Below are positions 7,339-15,610 of a stretch of DNA of 29,244 bases, piece after piece (position 1 is the first letter of the stretch; each line of letters starts with the position of its first letter). Below the pieces are notes generated by a model. The model was not told where the DNA came from. It was given only the letters and a program-made list of their open reading frames with translations, and made no database searches. A program made the position numbers and the translations under genes. The stretch covers positions 1 to 29,244 of the IMG/VR virus record IMGVR_UViG_3300047168_000002. The stretch is one strand, 5' to 3'. This stretch comes from a virus.

Positions 7339-8385
7339 TCAAGTCACCGTCGCGCCAAGGGGGAACAGAACGATGATGCCCGCACCGCCACCACCACCGA
7401 TGGCGGCGAAGTTGGTGGCGAGTCCGTCATACGTCCCGCCACCACCCGCGCCGAAAGCCTGTGCCGTCATACCGCCGCCGGTCTGCAAGCCGCCAGACAC
7501 GGACAACGCCCCGGCACGGCCGCCGCCACCCCAAAACGACGCCCCGCCATTGCCGGCAAACAGGAGAGATTGTGCATACCCAGTGCCGCCGCCGCACTGG
7601 CCGTCCGAGCCGTCACCGCCGCCGATGTTGAATGCGCCGCCCGAAGCCGTTCCGCCCCGCCCTCCCGCCGAGTTAGTCGACGACCCGGAATAGAACGCCC
7701 CGGCCGCGCCATTATTCGCCGTCATCCCGCCGACGCTGGATGCGCTCGCGCCCCCGGCAGACCCGATCGTGTAGGAGATACTTGCGCCCTGGGAGTATCC
7801 GGTGATGAGCCCGATTGCCGTGCCGCCCGCCCCACCGCCCGCTCCGCTGATCGGCGTGCCGGGGCCATTTGCCTGACATCCCGAGCCATTGCCCCCCGAG
7901 CCCGTGACGATCGCGAGATAATTTGCAAACGATGCGTAAACGACGTGCGTGCCAGCCATCGTGAGCACGACAGGAGCCCCGATCCCCGAGGCCCTGATCC
8001 AGCCCGCGCCGCCGCTGTCGGGGTTGGACGTGTTGTTGTCGGTGGTGTTGTACCAGATGATCGCCGAGTTACTGGCTGACGCAACGCGACACCCAGCCGG
8101 ATACCCGCCGATCTGCGACGAAAACGTCGCGTCGTAGGTAAATGTTGCACCCGCGCAAAACCATTGCGCAACAGCGGACACCGCGAATAGGATGCCGTTC
8201 ATGTCCTGGCCGAAGGGCGCAATACCCCCCGCATCAATAGGCGTCAAGCAAAGCGGGGGGAACCCGGTCGTGAAGGACGCCAGACCGGGGGATGTCGGCA
8301 CCTGGGATGGGATCGGGATCGTATTCTTTTGCCCGCTATTGGCGAACGGCAGAGGAATCTTGGCGGGAGCGCCACTCGCTTGCAT
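7339..8385 (-). CDS. Tail fibre protein with glycine-rich C-terminal domain
   Basis: A 348-residue protein with a known fibre N terminus: PLPFANSGQKNTIPIPSQ (12-29), FTTGFPPL, GGIAPFGQDMNGILFAVSAV (53-72), then YDATFSSQIGGYPAG and DNNTSNPDSGGAGWIRA. From about residue 175 the sequence is very Gly-rich, with repeated GGGxGG, GGxGG and GSGGN segments ending in AAIGGGGGAGIIVLFP. Such domains build glycine-rich lattices used for receptor recognition in phage S16-like adhesins and many fibres. It is the first gene after the baseplate, fitting a host-binding role. Confidence 0.84.
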   Translation of the reverse strand: MQASGAPAKIPLPFANSGQKNTIPIPSQVPTSPGLASFTTGFPPLCLTPIDAGGIAPFGQDMNGILFAVSAVAQWFCAGATFTYDATFSSQIGGYPAGCRVASASNSAIIWYNTTDNNTSNPDSGGAGWIRASGIGAPVVLTMAGTHVVYASFANYLAIVTGSGGNGSGCQANGPGTPISGAGGGAGGTAIGLITGYSQGASISYTIGSAGGASASSVGGMTANNGAAGAFYSGSSTNSAGGRGGTASGGAFNIGGGDGSDGQCGGGTGYAQSLLFAGNGGASFWGGGGRAGALSVSGGLQTGGGMTAQAFGAGGGGTYDGLATNFAAIGGGGGAGIIVLFPLGATVT

Positions 8386-8397
8386 CTAGTCTGGCCC

Positions 8398-9072
8398 TTA
8401 CGTCTGTGGAAGCGCGGTGGAGTTCTGGTCGAAAAAAGTTCCGCAGTTGAACGGCGCTGCCGTTGGTCCCTGCTCTGCAAACCCGAACACCTGATTTTGC
8501 GGCGCCTGGAGCAGGATCGTGAAAACGCCCGTTGGTCGTGGAGCGATGCCGCTCTGCGTGAAGATTGCGTACTGCGTCGGCGACAGATTGAATTCGAAAA
8601 CGTACGCCATCTGCATGAGCCCGAGGTCGGTGACGTAGCATCGACCGGAGGACCCAAAGAGATCGCGCAGAAGCGCGCTCAGGGTTGGTGTGCCGCACCC
8701 AGTTATATTGACGGCAGCTTTGAGCAAGATTAGCTCCAGGAAAACCGCGTCCGTCAGGTTGTAGTTGTTGGTAGTGGCAATCCCTGCCGAAAATGGCGCG
8801 TCGTTAAACGGAGTATAATCGCCGACGCCGTCGTTGAACCCAAAGTTTTTATCCGCCGCCGATATCTTCACGGTCCTGGACACGCCAACGATTCGTCCCC
8901 ACACGTCCAGGCCAGCCCCCTGCGCCGTGCTCAAGTTCATCACGAGGTTGTAAAAGGCGTCGATATCCACTCTTGGGTCAACGCTCTGGTTATAGCTCTC
9001 CAGCAGGGCGAGAATACTTGGGGAGTTAGCGAACTGGCTTAGAACTGTCTGCCCAAAGTCGCGCACGATCAC
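8398..9072 (-). CDS. Baseplate/tail protein, DUF2612
   Basis: A 224-residue protein with the DUF2612 pattern: ANSPSILALLESYNQSVDPR (16-35), the helix with YNLVMNLSTAQGAGLDVWGR (41-60), IVGVSRTV, and FGFNDGVGDYTPFNDAPFSA, then the long NNYNLTDAVFLELILLKAAV. DUF2612 proteins fill the gpI-like place after gpJ and attach fibres to the baseplate in this class of phage. Starts GTG 9072; GTG 9066 is an alternative. Its C terminus repeats the FGF/FGFAEQG theme (GTFFDQNSTALPQ). Confidence 0.86.
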   Translation of the reverse strand: MIVRDFGQTVLSQFANSPSILALLESYNQSVDPRVDIDAFYNLVMNLSTAQGAGLDVWGRIVGVSRTVKISAADKNFGFNDGVGDYTPFNDAPFSAGIATTNNYNLTDAVFLELILLKAAVNITGCGTPTLSALLRDLFGSSGRCYVTDLGLMQMAYVFEFNLSPTQYAIFTQSGIAPRPTGVFTILLQAPQNQVFGFAEQGPTAAPFNCGTFFDQNSTALPQT

Positions 9073-10277
9073 ACCAGGTTAATTGATACGTCGGACGCGG
9101 ACACGGTTGGCGTCTGCGTGATCGGTAGCGCGACCGAGTAAGCACTCGCCGTCGACACCCCAACCAGCACTGAAACGATCTGCGCCCACGGGCCAAGCGC
9201 CGCGATGGGCGCGTAGTAGCGGCTCGCGTAGACCGTCTCGCCGGTGCTCATCGGCGGACCCCCGTCGGCGCCGGCCGCCGCGCCAATGATGGCGTTCTGG
9301 ATCTGCGTGAGCGCGTCGGACGGCACAAGCGCCGTGTTGGCAACTGAAACCGCGAACAGTATGGCGGTGGCCGTCGGCCGCTCGAACAGAACGGAGTAGG
9401 ACGGCTGAGGGACGGTATAGCTGCTGTCAGTGACAGTGATCGTCGTGTTTCCGTTGTAGCCGCAGCCGGGGCTTTTCTTGGTCCAAATTGTCTCCGCCAC
9501 CAGCGTATCGGAGCCACCTACGACGGCGACCATGATGCTATGAGGCACCAGCGTAACAGAGTTGATGACGGCGGACGTGCCGGCGGTGTTTTCGATCGCA
9601 AAGCAATCCAGCACGCCGGGAAGCGCAAGCACGGACGCGCGGACCGAGTCCAGGAATCCCGTTGCGTTGATCGCGACCGATGCCGCGCGCCGCGCCTCAA
9701 ATGACGCCCGGTTTTCCACATCCTGGCCCAACACGCCTTCGGTGGGATTGTTCACCGAATCCCACCCGGGGATGGCCTGATAGATCGTGCCAAGGTTGTT
9801 CACGGGGCACGCAATCGGCCCCACAACCTGGCAGGCAAATGGCAGGCTGAGCGTGCCGGTGATGCCAATCGTGCCGGCAGACGTTGCCTGATAGAGGTTG
9901 CCGTCGGCGGCCACCACGATAGCCGCCTGCGGGATTGAGGTATTGACCGCGCCGACGCAGTTGGCCTGCACCGTGGTCGGCTCGGCGGCGTTGCGCGTCA
10001 GGAAATAGATGCGCCCGATCGCATCCTGGAACCGTCCCTCGGCGAACGCCGGATCGAACTGGCTGGCGAGATAGAGGAATTGATTATCCTTGTCCGCCAC
10101 GATTGCGGTCTGCGTCGTGGCGAGCTGGCCCTGCGGGGTGTCAAGATCGGGATTAAGGTTGCCGCCGAACGCGGCGTTGATGTCCGCGGTCGCGCCCGCG
10201 AGGATCGCGGACTCGGCCGGAACGGAAAAGCCCGTGGGGCCGAAGGACGGCTGCGGAATTGAGGTCGTGCCGGACAT
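9069..10277 (-). CDS. Baseplate wedge protein, gpJ-like
   Basis: A 402-residue Baseplate_J family protein (P2 gpJ, T4 gp6 relatives), the main wedge component. Diagnostic parts: AESAILAGATADINAAFGGN (22-41), LDTPQGQLATTQTAIVADKD (45-64), the FDPAFAEGRFQDAIGRIYFL segment (73-92), PGWDSVNNPTEGVLGQDVEN and RASFEARRAASVAINATG with the gpJ-type ExR pattern. The following VRASVLALPGVLDCFAIENT is also typical. It overlaps the next gene in a GTGA. Confidence 0.93.
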   Translation of the reverse strand: MSGTTSIPQPSFGPTGFSVPAESAILAGATADINAAFGGNLNPDLDTPQGQLATTQTAIVADKDNQFLYLASQFDPAFAEGRFQDAIGRIYFLTRNAAEPTTVQANCVGAVNTSIPQAAIVVAADGNLYQATSAGTIGITGTLSLPFACQVVGPIACPVNNLGTIYQAIPGWDSVNNPTEGVLGQDVENRASFEARRAASVAINATGFLDSVRASVLALPGVLDCFAIENTAGTSAVINSVTLVPHSIMVAVVGGSDTLVAETIWTKKSPGCGYNGNTTITVTDSSYTVPQPSYSVLFERPTATAILFAVSVANTALVPSDALTQIQNAIIGAAAGADGGPPMSTGETVYASRYYAPIAALGPWAQIVSVLVGVSTASAYSVALPITQTPTVSASDVSINLV

Positions 10278-10639
10278 CAGAATTGCACCGCTGTCGTTAC
10301 GCCCGCCTTGTCAGTCACCTGAACCTGCCCCGTGATTGCGCGCGTGGAAAACCCGGTGATGAAGCACGTCGCGGATACCACGGCAGGCACGCCAAGCGCC
10401 ACAGCCTGGATGGCAGCTTTCAACGCGCCAAAGTTCGGCGGCTGACCAAGAAACTGGGTGAAGTACGGAATACCGAGAGCCGTGTCGTAATAGCACTCAC
10501 CGAGAAACACACGAATTGCCGTCGCAACGTCCTGGGCAATTGCGTAGGGTGGCGCCGCGACGGCGATGTTGCCCGATGCGTCCACCGTCAAATCCCATGT
10601 CGCCGGGTCAAGCAGCAGCGTCGAATACGGAGCATTCAT
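10277..10639 (-). CDS. Baseplate wedge protein, gp25-like
   Basis: A 120-residue protein of the T4 gp25 / P2 gpW class that nucleates sheath assembly at the baseplate. Visible pattern: LLLDPATWDLTVDASGNIAV (8-27), AIAQDVATAIRVFLGECYYD (33-52) with the conserved E48, then GIPYFTQFLG and a C-terminal strand pair. Starts in an ATGA overlap with the spike gene and ends sharing a base with the gpJ-like start. Size and position before gpJ are as expected. Confidence 0.86.
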   Translation of the reverse strand: MNAPYSTLLLDPATWDLTVDASGNIAVAAPPYAIAQDVATAIRVFLGECYYDTALGIPYFTQFLGQPPNFGALKAAIQAVALGVPAVVSATCFITGFSTRAITGQVQVTDKAGVTTAVQF

Positions 10640-11268
10640 TCGTTCGGCACCCCGGTTTCCCCGCCACCTGACATAACGCCTCCGTGCTTGTGCGTGGAGC
10701 CGATGTTGACTCCGTTGTGAGTAAGCGTTCCGGAGGAGAGCGCGATGGACTGCGCGCTAATCGTCAGGGTCCCCGGCGACGTAATCGTGATTCCTCCCGC
10801 CGCAAAAGCAATACTCTGCGTCGGCGCCGATCCAGACCAGCCCATTCCGAGGTAAAATCCGTCCGCCATGTCGTGCTTGCGATACGAGCCCGGGTTCGCC
10901 TGGGCGCCGGTTTTGATGACTTTGCTGCTGTCGCGATCGGCAAACACGGCCAGCCCTATATCTCCAACCGCAGGGTCCATGATGATTGCGTTTGCGCCAC
11001 CCGCGATCCGCAGGTATTGCAGGCTGTGCAGCGTGCCGTGCGGGGTGGAATTGCCCTGGCTGTCAACTTGGTTGACCAGCGGCTGCACGTTGACGGTCCC
11101 GATCGGAGATGCTGACCCGGCCGTGGTGACGGCGGTGATCTTGACCCACTTGGCCGTTGATATCTGTGCCATGAGGGATTTTGCAAAGAAGCGGTAGGCC
11201 GCATACGCAGACCCGTCATCTCCCGGTTGCTGGTATCCGAACGGACCGCCCGTCGTGGTTTGCGACAT
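10636..11268 (-). CDS. Baseplate central spike (Gp138/gpV-like)
   Basis: The start is ATG 11268 (MSQTTTGGPFG); a longer open frame to 11340 overlaps the hub gene and is not needed. The 210-residue protein has an N-terminal helix region, an OB-fold-like domain (about 60-130) including VNVQPLVNQVDSQGN and VGDIGLAVFADRD, then a narrow beta-helix built of ITITSPGTLTISAQSIALSS. It ends in GSTHKHGGVMSGGGETG, where the HKH pair fits the His-x-His iron-binding apex known from P2 gpV and phi92 gp138. The trimer would be the tip that pierces the outer membrane, which agrees with a Gram-negative host. Confidence 0.88.
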   Translation of the reverse strand: MSQTTTGGPFGYQQPGDDGSAYAAYRFFAKSLMAQISTAKWVKITAVTTAGSASPIGTVNVQPLVNQVDSQGNSTPHGTLHSLQYLRIAGGANAIIMDPAVGDIGLAVFADRDSSKVIKTGAQANPGSYRKHDMADGFYLGMGWSGSAPTQSIAFAAGGITITSPGTLTISAQSIALSSGTLTHNGVNIGSTHKHGGVMSGGGETGVPNE

Positions 11269-12173
11269 CAGGGCGCGGCCGAAGCGACAACGCCAAAGGG
11301 CACCAACCACGGGCGCACGCAGAGCATTTCCTGGAACCAAGCGCCGGAGGGCATTTCAGATTCAAGTGTGTATTTGATGAGCATCGCAACCCACTGGCCA
11401 CATGCCGGCGTCAAGCTGCTCTGCACTTGAATTAACTCGCCCACCCGGATTGAGGGGCTGAACAACGCCCGAACTGCAACGCCCGTGCTTGTGTAGGCGG
11501 GATATCCGATCATGCCGGTTTGCGGCGATATCAGCGGCGCAGGGCCGGACGATGTGCGCGAATTCCCCAGCGGCCAGATCGCCAAAATGCCGTTGTCGAT
11601 GATCCAGTTTATGTTGGCGGCCTCTGCTGCGCGTTGAACCTGTTGCAACAACGTGCCGGGAAAGTAAGGGTGCGGAAGGATGACGCTCACTCCATTGTTC
11701 TCAAGCCTTAGTTTCATAGCGGCCGCCAAACCAGACATTACTTGCGCCACATCGGTGTCGCCTGTGAAGGACGACGGCTTGGCCGGATTTACCGCCGCGA
11801 ATGCTCCTGAATTGCCCACCACGTAAAATACGGTGTCGGGGTCCGCGCTGTGGTCCACCCAGCCTTTTTGAACGACGCCCGAGTAGACTTGGAACATGCC
11901 GGACGTGTCATCGCCCGCCTGGATGACGATAGTGTTTAATCGTTGCTCTGACGGCAGCATTCCCAGCGTCGAGAGCGCGTTCATGTGCGCCTCGGTCAAG
12001 CCGCGTATCCGCACAGAGCATTCCGGGATCACGGTTGGGTTCTTCGTGATCTCCACCGAGACGCGCAGCCCTTTGACGGTGAGCGTGGTCGGCGTTCCCT
12101 CGCCGCCATTGCCCGTCCCGATGCCGAAGGTGATATTAATCTTACGGCGGACGTAGGACGTTGTGCCGCTCAC
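11268..12173 (-). CDS. Baseplate hub protein (gp27/gpD-like role)
   Basis: The start is set at GTG 12173 (first residues MSGTTSYVRRK), which overlaps the plug stop as GTGA. The frame is open further upstream to 12611, but that part is an Arg/His-rich shadow of the plug gene and is left out. The 301-residue product shows NITFGIGTGNGGEGTPTTLT (13-32), GLRVSVEITK, SVRIRGLTEAHMNALSTLGM, then FQVYSGVVQKGWVDHS and a second beta domain. This matches hub proteins that form the trimer under the spike in small contractile tails. The stop shares a base with the spike start (TGATG). Confidence 0.83.
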   Translation of the reverse strand: MSGTTSYVRRKINITFGIGTGNGGEGTPTTLTVKGLRVSVEITKNPTVIPECSVRIRGLTEAHMNALSTLGMLPSEQRLNTIVIQAGDDTSGMFQVYSGVVQKGWVDHSADPDTVFYVVGNSGAFAAVNPAKPSSFTGDTDVAQVMSGLAAAMKLRLENNGVSVILPHPYFPGTLLQQVQRAAEAANINWIIDNGILAIWPLGNSRTSSGPAPLISPQTGMIGYPAYTSTGVAVRALFSPSIRVGELIQVQSSLTPACGQWVAMLIKYTLESEMPSGAWFQEMLCVRPWLVPFGVVASAAP

Positions 12174-12595
12174 GAGATTGGCGCCAAAAAACAGAAAATC
12201 CACCGCGCGCCGAGGCCGGTGTAGACCGGATCGTCCGCGCCCTGCATATCCACAAACATCAGCTCGCCCGGGAAACCCAGATACGCGCCGAGGATCATGG
12301 GCTGCGCATTCAGCGCCGGCACGCCCGCGAGGATCAGCGCATCGTTGACGTAGATGTCCACATAGATGCGCGGGATGATTGTTTCGCTCTGCTGCGGCGC
12401 GAACTCGACCACAATAGGTCCGCCGCTTTCCGTCGTGATCTGATTGAGCGGATACGTCGCCTGCCCCAGCGGCGTGGGCGTGTCGTCGAAGCTGGGATAT
12501 GCGTTTTTCTGATAAACAGCGAACTGGCACGGCACCCCGGCAAGCGCGATGGTGAGCGTCTGCGAAGGAACGGCGGCAAGCGGAATGACCTGCAT
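12170..12595 (-). CDS. Baseplate plug protein (Pam3 gp18-like)
   Basis: A 141-residue protein with the pattern of the small plug subunit of simple myovirus baseplates: MQVIPLAAVPSQTLTIALAG (1-20), CQFAVYQK, YVDIYVNDALILAGVPALN (78-96), AYLGFPGELMFVDMQG and YTGLGARWIFCFL at the end. It has about 20 extra residues after AVYQK compared with the compact version I have in mind. The plug sits in the central channel of the baseplate near the hub. Its end overlaps the next gene's GTG start (GTGA). Confidence 0.8.
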   Translation of the reverse strand: MQVIPLAAVPSQTLTIALAGVPCQFAVYQKNAYPSFDDTPTPLGQATYPLNQITTESGGPIVVEFAPQQSETIIPRIYVDIYVNDALILAGVPALNAQPMILGAYLGFPGELMFVDMQGADDPVYTGLGARWIFCFLAPIS

Positions 12596-13278
12596 CAGGC
12601 GAATCCGACAACGGACGCCAGTCCGGTCGCGCTGTTGGTGCTATCCTGAAACGCCGCGTTTTGCGGCGTCGTGGGTGCGGCCGGAGTGACCGTGCCGTCC
12701 GATGTCGAGTCCTGGGAATTGGGCGAAACCGTGTCGGTCAGGGCGCCGGACGTGACAAGGCGGATTTCCTGGCACCAGACATCCACCGTCAGCAGCGACA
12801 CGCCGGACTGCGACGTGCGGCGATACGTGTAATGGGTGACGTTGACGTTGGGGTATGTCACGTCTGGCGTGATGACGTTGTAGAGCGTGAGCGCTGCAAT
12901 CGCGGCGTCGATCTGCGCCAAGAACGCGGACCGTTCCGCTGTGGTGCCGCCCTTGGCGAACACGAGGCGCGGCTCAAAAGGTGTCGCGACCTTGTTGTAG
13001 GAGGCGAACCCGCCTTGCTCGATGGGGAAGTCCGCGATCCGGTATTCCTTGCGAAAATCAACGGCAATGCAGGAGTCTGCGGTGATTGCCGCGCTTCCGT
13101 CCGCGTTGAACAACCCCCACCGCGCCCCTTGGCTGGCAGCCGATGTCGATACGCTGTCGGACGCAACCAGAGATGGCTGGCTGATCGTGGCGCCAGGCTG
13201 CCGAGCCAAAGGCGGCACTCCGGCAACGGCGGGAACCGTGGCGTAGGCCGGCATGACGACGGCAACGAGTGCCATCAT
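12595..13278 (-). CDS. Baseplate protein, Dit-like candidate (227 aa)
   Basis: The protein follows the tape measure and precedes the baseplate plug. Its conserved-looking core is FRKEYRIADFPIEQGGFASY (75-94), KVATPFEPRLVFAKGGTTAE, FLAQIDAAIAALTLYNVITP and a C-terminal YTYRRTSQSGVSLLTVDVW followed by CQEIR. This pattern is shared by distal-tail (Dit)-like baseplate proteins that connect the tube to the hub in several tailed phages, but I am judging from motif memory alone. The last 50 residues are low-complexity Ser/Thr/Asn/Ala. Two adjacent Met codons (13278 and 13275) could start it. Confidence 0.68.
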   Translation of the reverse strand: MMALVAVVMPAYATVPAVAGVPPLARQPGATISQPSLVASDSVSTSAASQGARWGLFNADGSAAITADSCIAVDFRKEYRIADFPIEQGGFASYNKVATPFEPRLVFAKGGTTAERSAFLAQIDAAIAALTLYNVITPDVTYPNVNVTHYTYRRTSQSGVSLLTVDVWCQEIRLVTSGALTDTVSPNSQDSTSDGTVTPAAPTTPQNAAFQDSTNSATGLASVVGFA

Positions 13279-15386
13279 GCCAGCCCGTAGTTGGCTTGCG
13301 AAACGAACCCATATTGGGACAAGCGGTTGCGGATCAGGTCGGCGTGCGTGTTCGGGTCCGCGCTGGGCGTGGTGATATTGATGTCGCCATGGAAGTTGGT
13401 CTTGCTGCTATTGTCGGTGCTGGTGTTGGAGATCGACCTCTCGCGGGCGGCAAGGAATGCGCCGGGGGATGGGGCGGCCGGCGCGGTCCACCGCGAACGA
13501 AACTGCTCGGCCAGCGCACCGCGTGCCGATGCCTCTCCGTTTGCATTGCGGGGCCGCTCGTAATACCGCGACACAATTGCGCCAGCTTCCGCTGCCGTCT
13601 TGGCGCCCTTAAGGCGCTGCCCGGCCGCCTGTTCCGCGCCGCGCGTCAGTTCGTAGTTAATAAAATCTACTTGGTCCTGAAACGAAGATTGGTGGATATC
13701 GAAACCCTTAAACGCCTTGAACGCGGCCTGCCGGTCGGGATGCCATTGGCCGAGTCCATAGGCTAGGCCACCGTCGCCGACCTCGCGGGGGTTGAAGCTG
13801 CTTTCGCGTTGGATATTGGCCGCGATACCGGCCGCCTGCTCGGGCGACCAGCCAAGCTGCTGAAGGCGCTGCCCGATGGCGTCACCCGCACCGCTGGCGC
13901 CTTGGGGGCCGAGTGCCGGGCCGGCGTAGCCGGGGCGTACTTGCTCGCCCAGCCGCTGCGGCGCATCCGCCGGGTTGCCCCGGCTCTGCGGGCCGAACGC
14001 GGGGCCGACGCGCGGGACACCGTTGGGCGCAGACGCGGGTTGAGGTGTAGCGGGGGCAAATGCGGCCGGGGCCAAGCCCAGCGCGTCCCGCAGTTTTTCA
14101 AAGAACGCCTTGGGATCCCAGAGCCAATTTCCCTTTGTGTCATCTGGAAGATCGGGCAGCCCGGTTCCAATACCGCCCGTGGCATTTCCCACCTTGATCG
14201 CCGCGAGGATGGCGCCCAGCAGGACCACCATGCGCCCCAGCGGGGTGAGCGACAGGGCAAGCCGCCCCGCAACTGCGGCGCCAGCGGCGGCCCCGCCAGC
14301 GACCTCGGCGCCTGCAACAGCGCCACCGGCAGCACTCGCACCGCCAGCCGCCGCAGCAGCGGCCTCGGCCGCCACCGCCGTCGAGCGCATGAGCCGAAAC
14401 GCGAGCACGATCTGCGATATGCTTGCGAGCAATCCCACGACTTTGCTCGCCGCCCAGAGCGCAAAAAACTCTTCGCTGATCTGAACCCATCCCCCCATCG
14501 CTTGCACAACGGAATTGATGTCGAGTGCCGCCGCGCGCACCACGCGCCCAAAGCGCTCCACGCCTTCGACGAAGTTCTTCTCAAACTGCCGACCCGCGTC
14601 GGACTGCACCCACGCAATGAATTGGTTGGCAAGGTCCGTGAGGGGCGGAAGCAGATCGGCCAAGATCGTGCGGCCGAGGTTTCGACCCACTTGCTCCAGC
14701 CGCGAAAGCTGGACGTAAAACTCCTGCGCGACCCGCGCATCTTCGGGGGACAGGACGCCGAGTTTCATTACGTCCGCGAACGCTGCGCGAAACTCGTTCG
14801 GTTTCAACATGAGGGTGTTGGCGAGACTGCCGAGACCCATTTGATTGATGAGCGCCAACTGCTTCGGCGCAGGCATGGACTGGATGCGCTCGTTTAAGTC
14901 CGTGAGAATTTGACCCAGCGAACGCGCTTGAATGCCATACGAATAGAGATATGGCAGAGCGCCCGACGCCACGCCTGTCGTTGCGAACGTCGCAAGGCTC
15001 TGCGAGAGACCGCTAAGCGCGCTATCCGCGCCTTCCACTGAATCTCCAGACCGCTTTGCGACTTCTTCCCACGCGTTCAGTTCTTGGGTTGCCACCCCCA
15101 GTTGCTTTGCCAGTCGTCCCGTCGCCGCGTCACTCGCTATGATGTCGCGCGCAAAATCTTTGACGCCCCGCCCGGCCGTGAACACCGCGAACATCGCAAT
15201 CGCCTCGTTGCGAATGCGAGTGTAAAACTCGGCGGCCTTCCGCCCGGCCGCCTCAATGTCTTTGGCGGTCTGTTCCGCCTGCTCCTTGGTTTTCTTGAGG
15301 TCGCCGGCCGCCTTGGCGGCACCTTTGTCATACCCGGCCGCGTCCAAACCGAGCGTCACCACCAATGCGTCAATCACGGTCGGCAT
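13275..15386 (-). CDS. Tail tape measure protein with tail lysozyme domain
   Basis: A 703-residue protein that sets tail length, located after the chaperone pair. The N terminus (VIDALVVTLGLDAAGYDKGA) opens a charged coiled-coil region to about residue 57. Hydrophobic segments lie at 309-330 and 376-399, separated by a very Ala/Gly-rich stretch (337-375); such segments are thought to enter the host membrane during DNA injection. Residues 501-633 form a phage-tail-lysozyme-like domain: LGWSPEQAAGIAANIQRESS with E528 as the likely catalytic Glu, then GLAYGLGQWH (541-550) and VDFINYEL. This domain would cut peptidoglycan during infection. The C terminus (HADLIRNRLSQYG) is typical of tape measures. 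The stop overlaps the next start (ATGA). Confidence 0.92.
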   Translation of the reverse strand: MPTVIDALVVTLGLDAAGYDKGAAKAAGDLKKTKEQAEQTAKDIEAAGRKAAEFYTRIRNEAIAMFAVFTAGRGVKDFARDIIASDAATGRLAKQLGVATQELNAWEEVAKRSGDSVEGADSALSGLSQSLATFATTGVASGALPYLYSYGIQARSLGQILTDLNERIQSMPAPKQLALINQMGLGSLANTLMLKPNEFRAAFADVMKLGVLSPEDARVAQEFYVQLSRLEQVGRNLGRTILADLLPPLTDLANQFIAWVQSDAGRQFEKNFVEGVERFGRVVRAAALDINSVVQAMGGWVQISEEFFALWAASKVVGLLASISQIVLAFRLMRSTAVAAEAAAAAAGGASAAGGAVAGAEVAGGAAAGAAVAGRLALSLTPLGRMVVLLGAILAAIKVGNATGGIGTGLPDLPDDTKGNWLWDPKAFFEKLRDALGLAPAAFAPATPQPASAPNGVPRVGPAFGPQSRGNPADAPQRLGEQVRPGYAGPALGPQGASGAGDAIGQRLQQLGWSPEQAAGIAANIQRESSFNPREVGDGGLAYGLGQWHPDRQAAFKAFKGFDIHQSSFQDQVDFINYELTRGAEQAAGQRLKGAKTAAEAGAIVSRYYERPRNANGEASARGALAEQFRSRWTAPAAPSPGAFLAARERSISNTSTDNSSKTNFHGDINITTPSADPNTHADLIRNRLSQYGFVSQANYGLA

Positions 15387-15388
15387 GA

Positions 15389-15610
15389 TCAGCGTCGCGC
15401 CTGCTTGCGCTCGGCTTCGGCCAGCTCGTTGCGGTTGTGCGCGTCCACGGTCATCACCTCCAGCATCAGGTGCGCATCCTCAATCCCATAGACCGTCGAT
15501 AGCTCATGCAGTGTCGCCATTTTTGCGGACACCAGGGAGCCGATCGCACGCGGGACGTTGGCATAGTCGATCAGTTCAGAGCCGATGTTTCCGCCGCCGA
15601 GGTCCGCCAT
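15389..15610 (-). CDS. Tail assembly chaperone, downstream frame (gpGT extension)
   Basis: This frame encodes 73 residues from ATG 15610, or 79 residues when entered by -1 frameshifting at 15628. It overlaps the upstream chaperone by 40 bases and lies in the -1 frame relative to it. There is no stop between the slip site and the ATG, and the first shifted residues read SRLRST before MADLGGGN. The sequence is helical and charged (LMLEVMTVDAHNRNELAEAE), as in the T domains of gpGT pairs, which contact the tube subunit. Separate initiation at the ATG is possible, but the arrangement favours expression mainly as a 209-residue fusion with residues 1-130 of the previous product. Confidence 0.82.
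   Translation of the reverse strand: MADLGGGNIGSELIDYANVPRAIGSLVSAKMATLHELSTVYGIEDAHLMLEVMTVDAHNRNELAEAERKQARR

Noticed and set aside
12174-12611. Long N-terminal extension of the hub protein
   Set aside because: It is the shadow of the plug gene; GTG 12173 with a GTGA overlap is the better start.
13763-14740. 325-residue minus-strand open frame in another frame of the tape measure
   Set aside because: Composition is Arg/Ser/Trp-rich with no domain, and it lies wholly inside the tape measure gene.
13809-14897. 362-residue plus-strand open frame inside the tape measure gene
   Set aside because: Arg/Gly/His-rich shadow of the tape measure with no recognisable domain; the minus-strand reading has tape-measure and lysozyme features.
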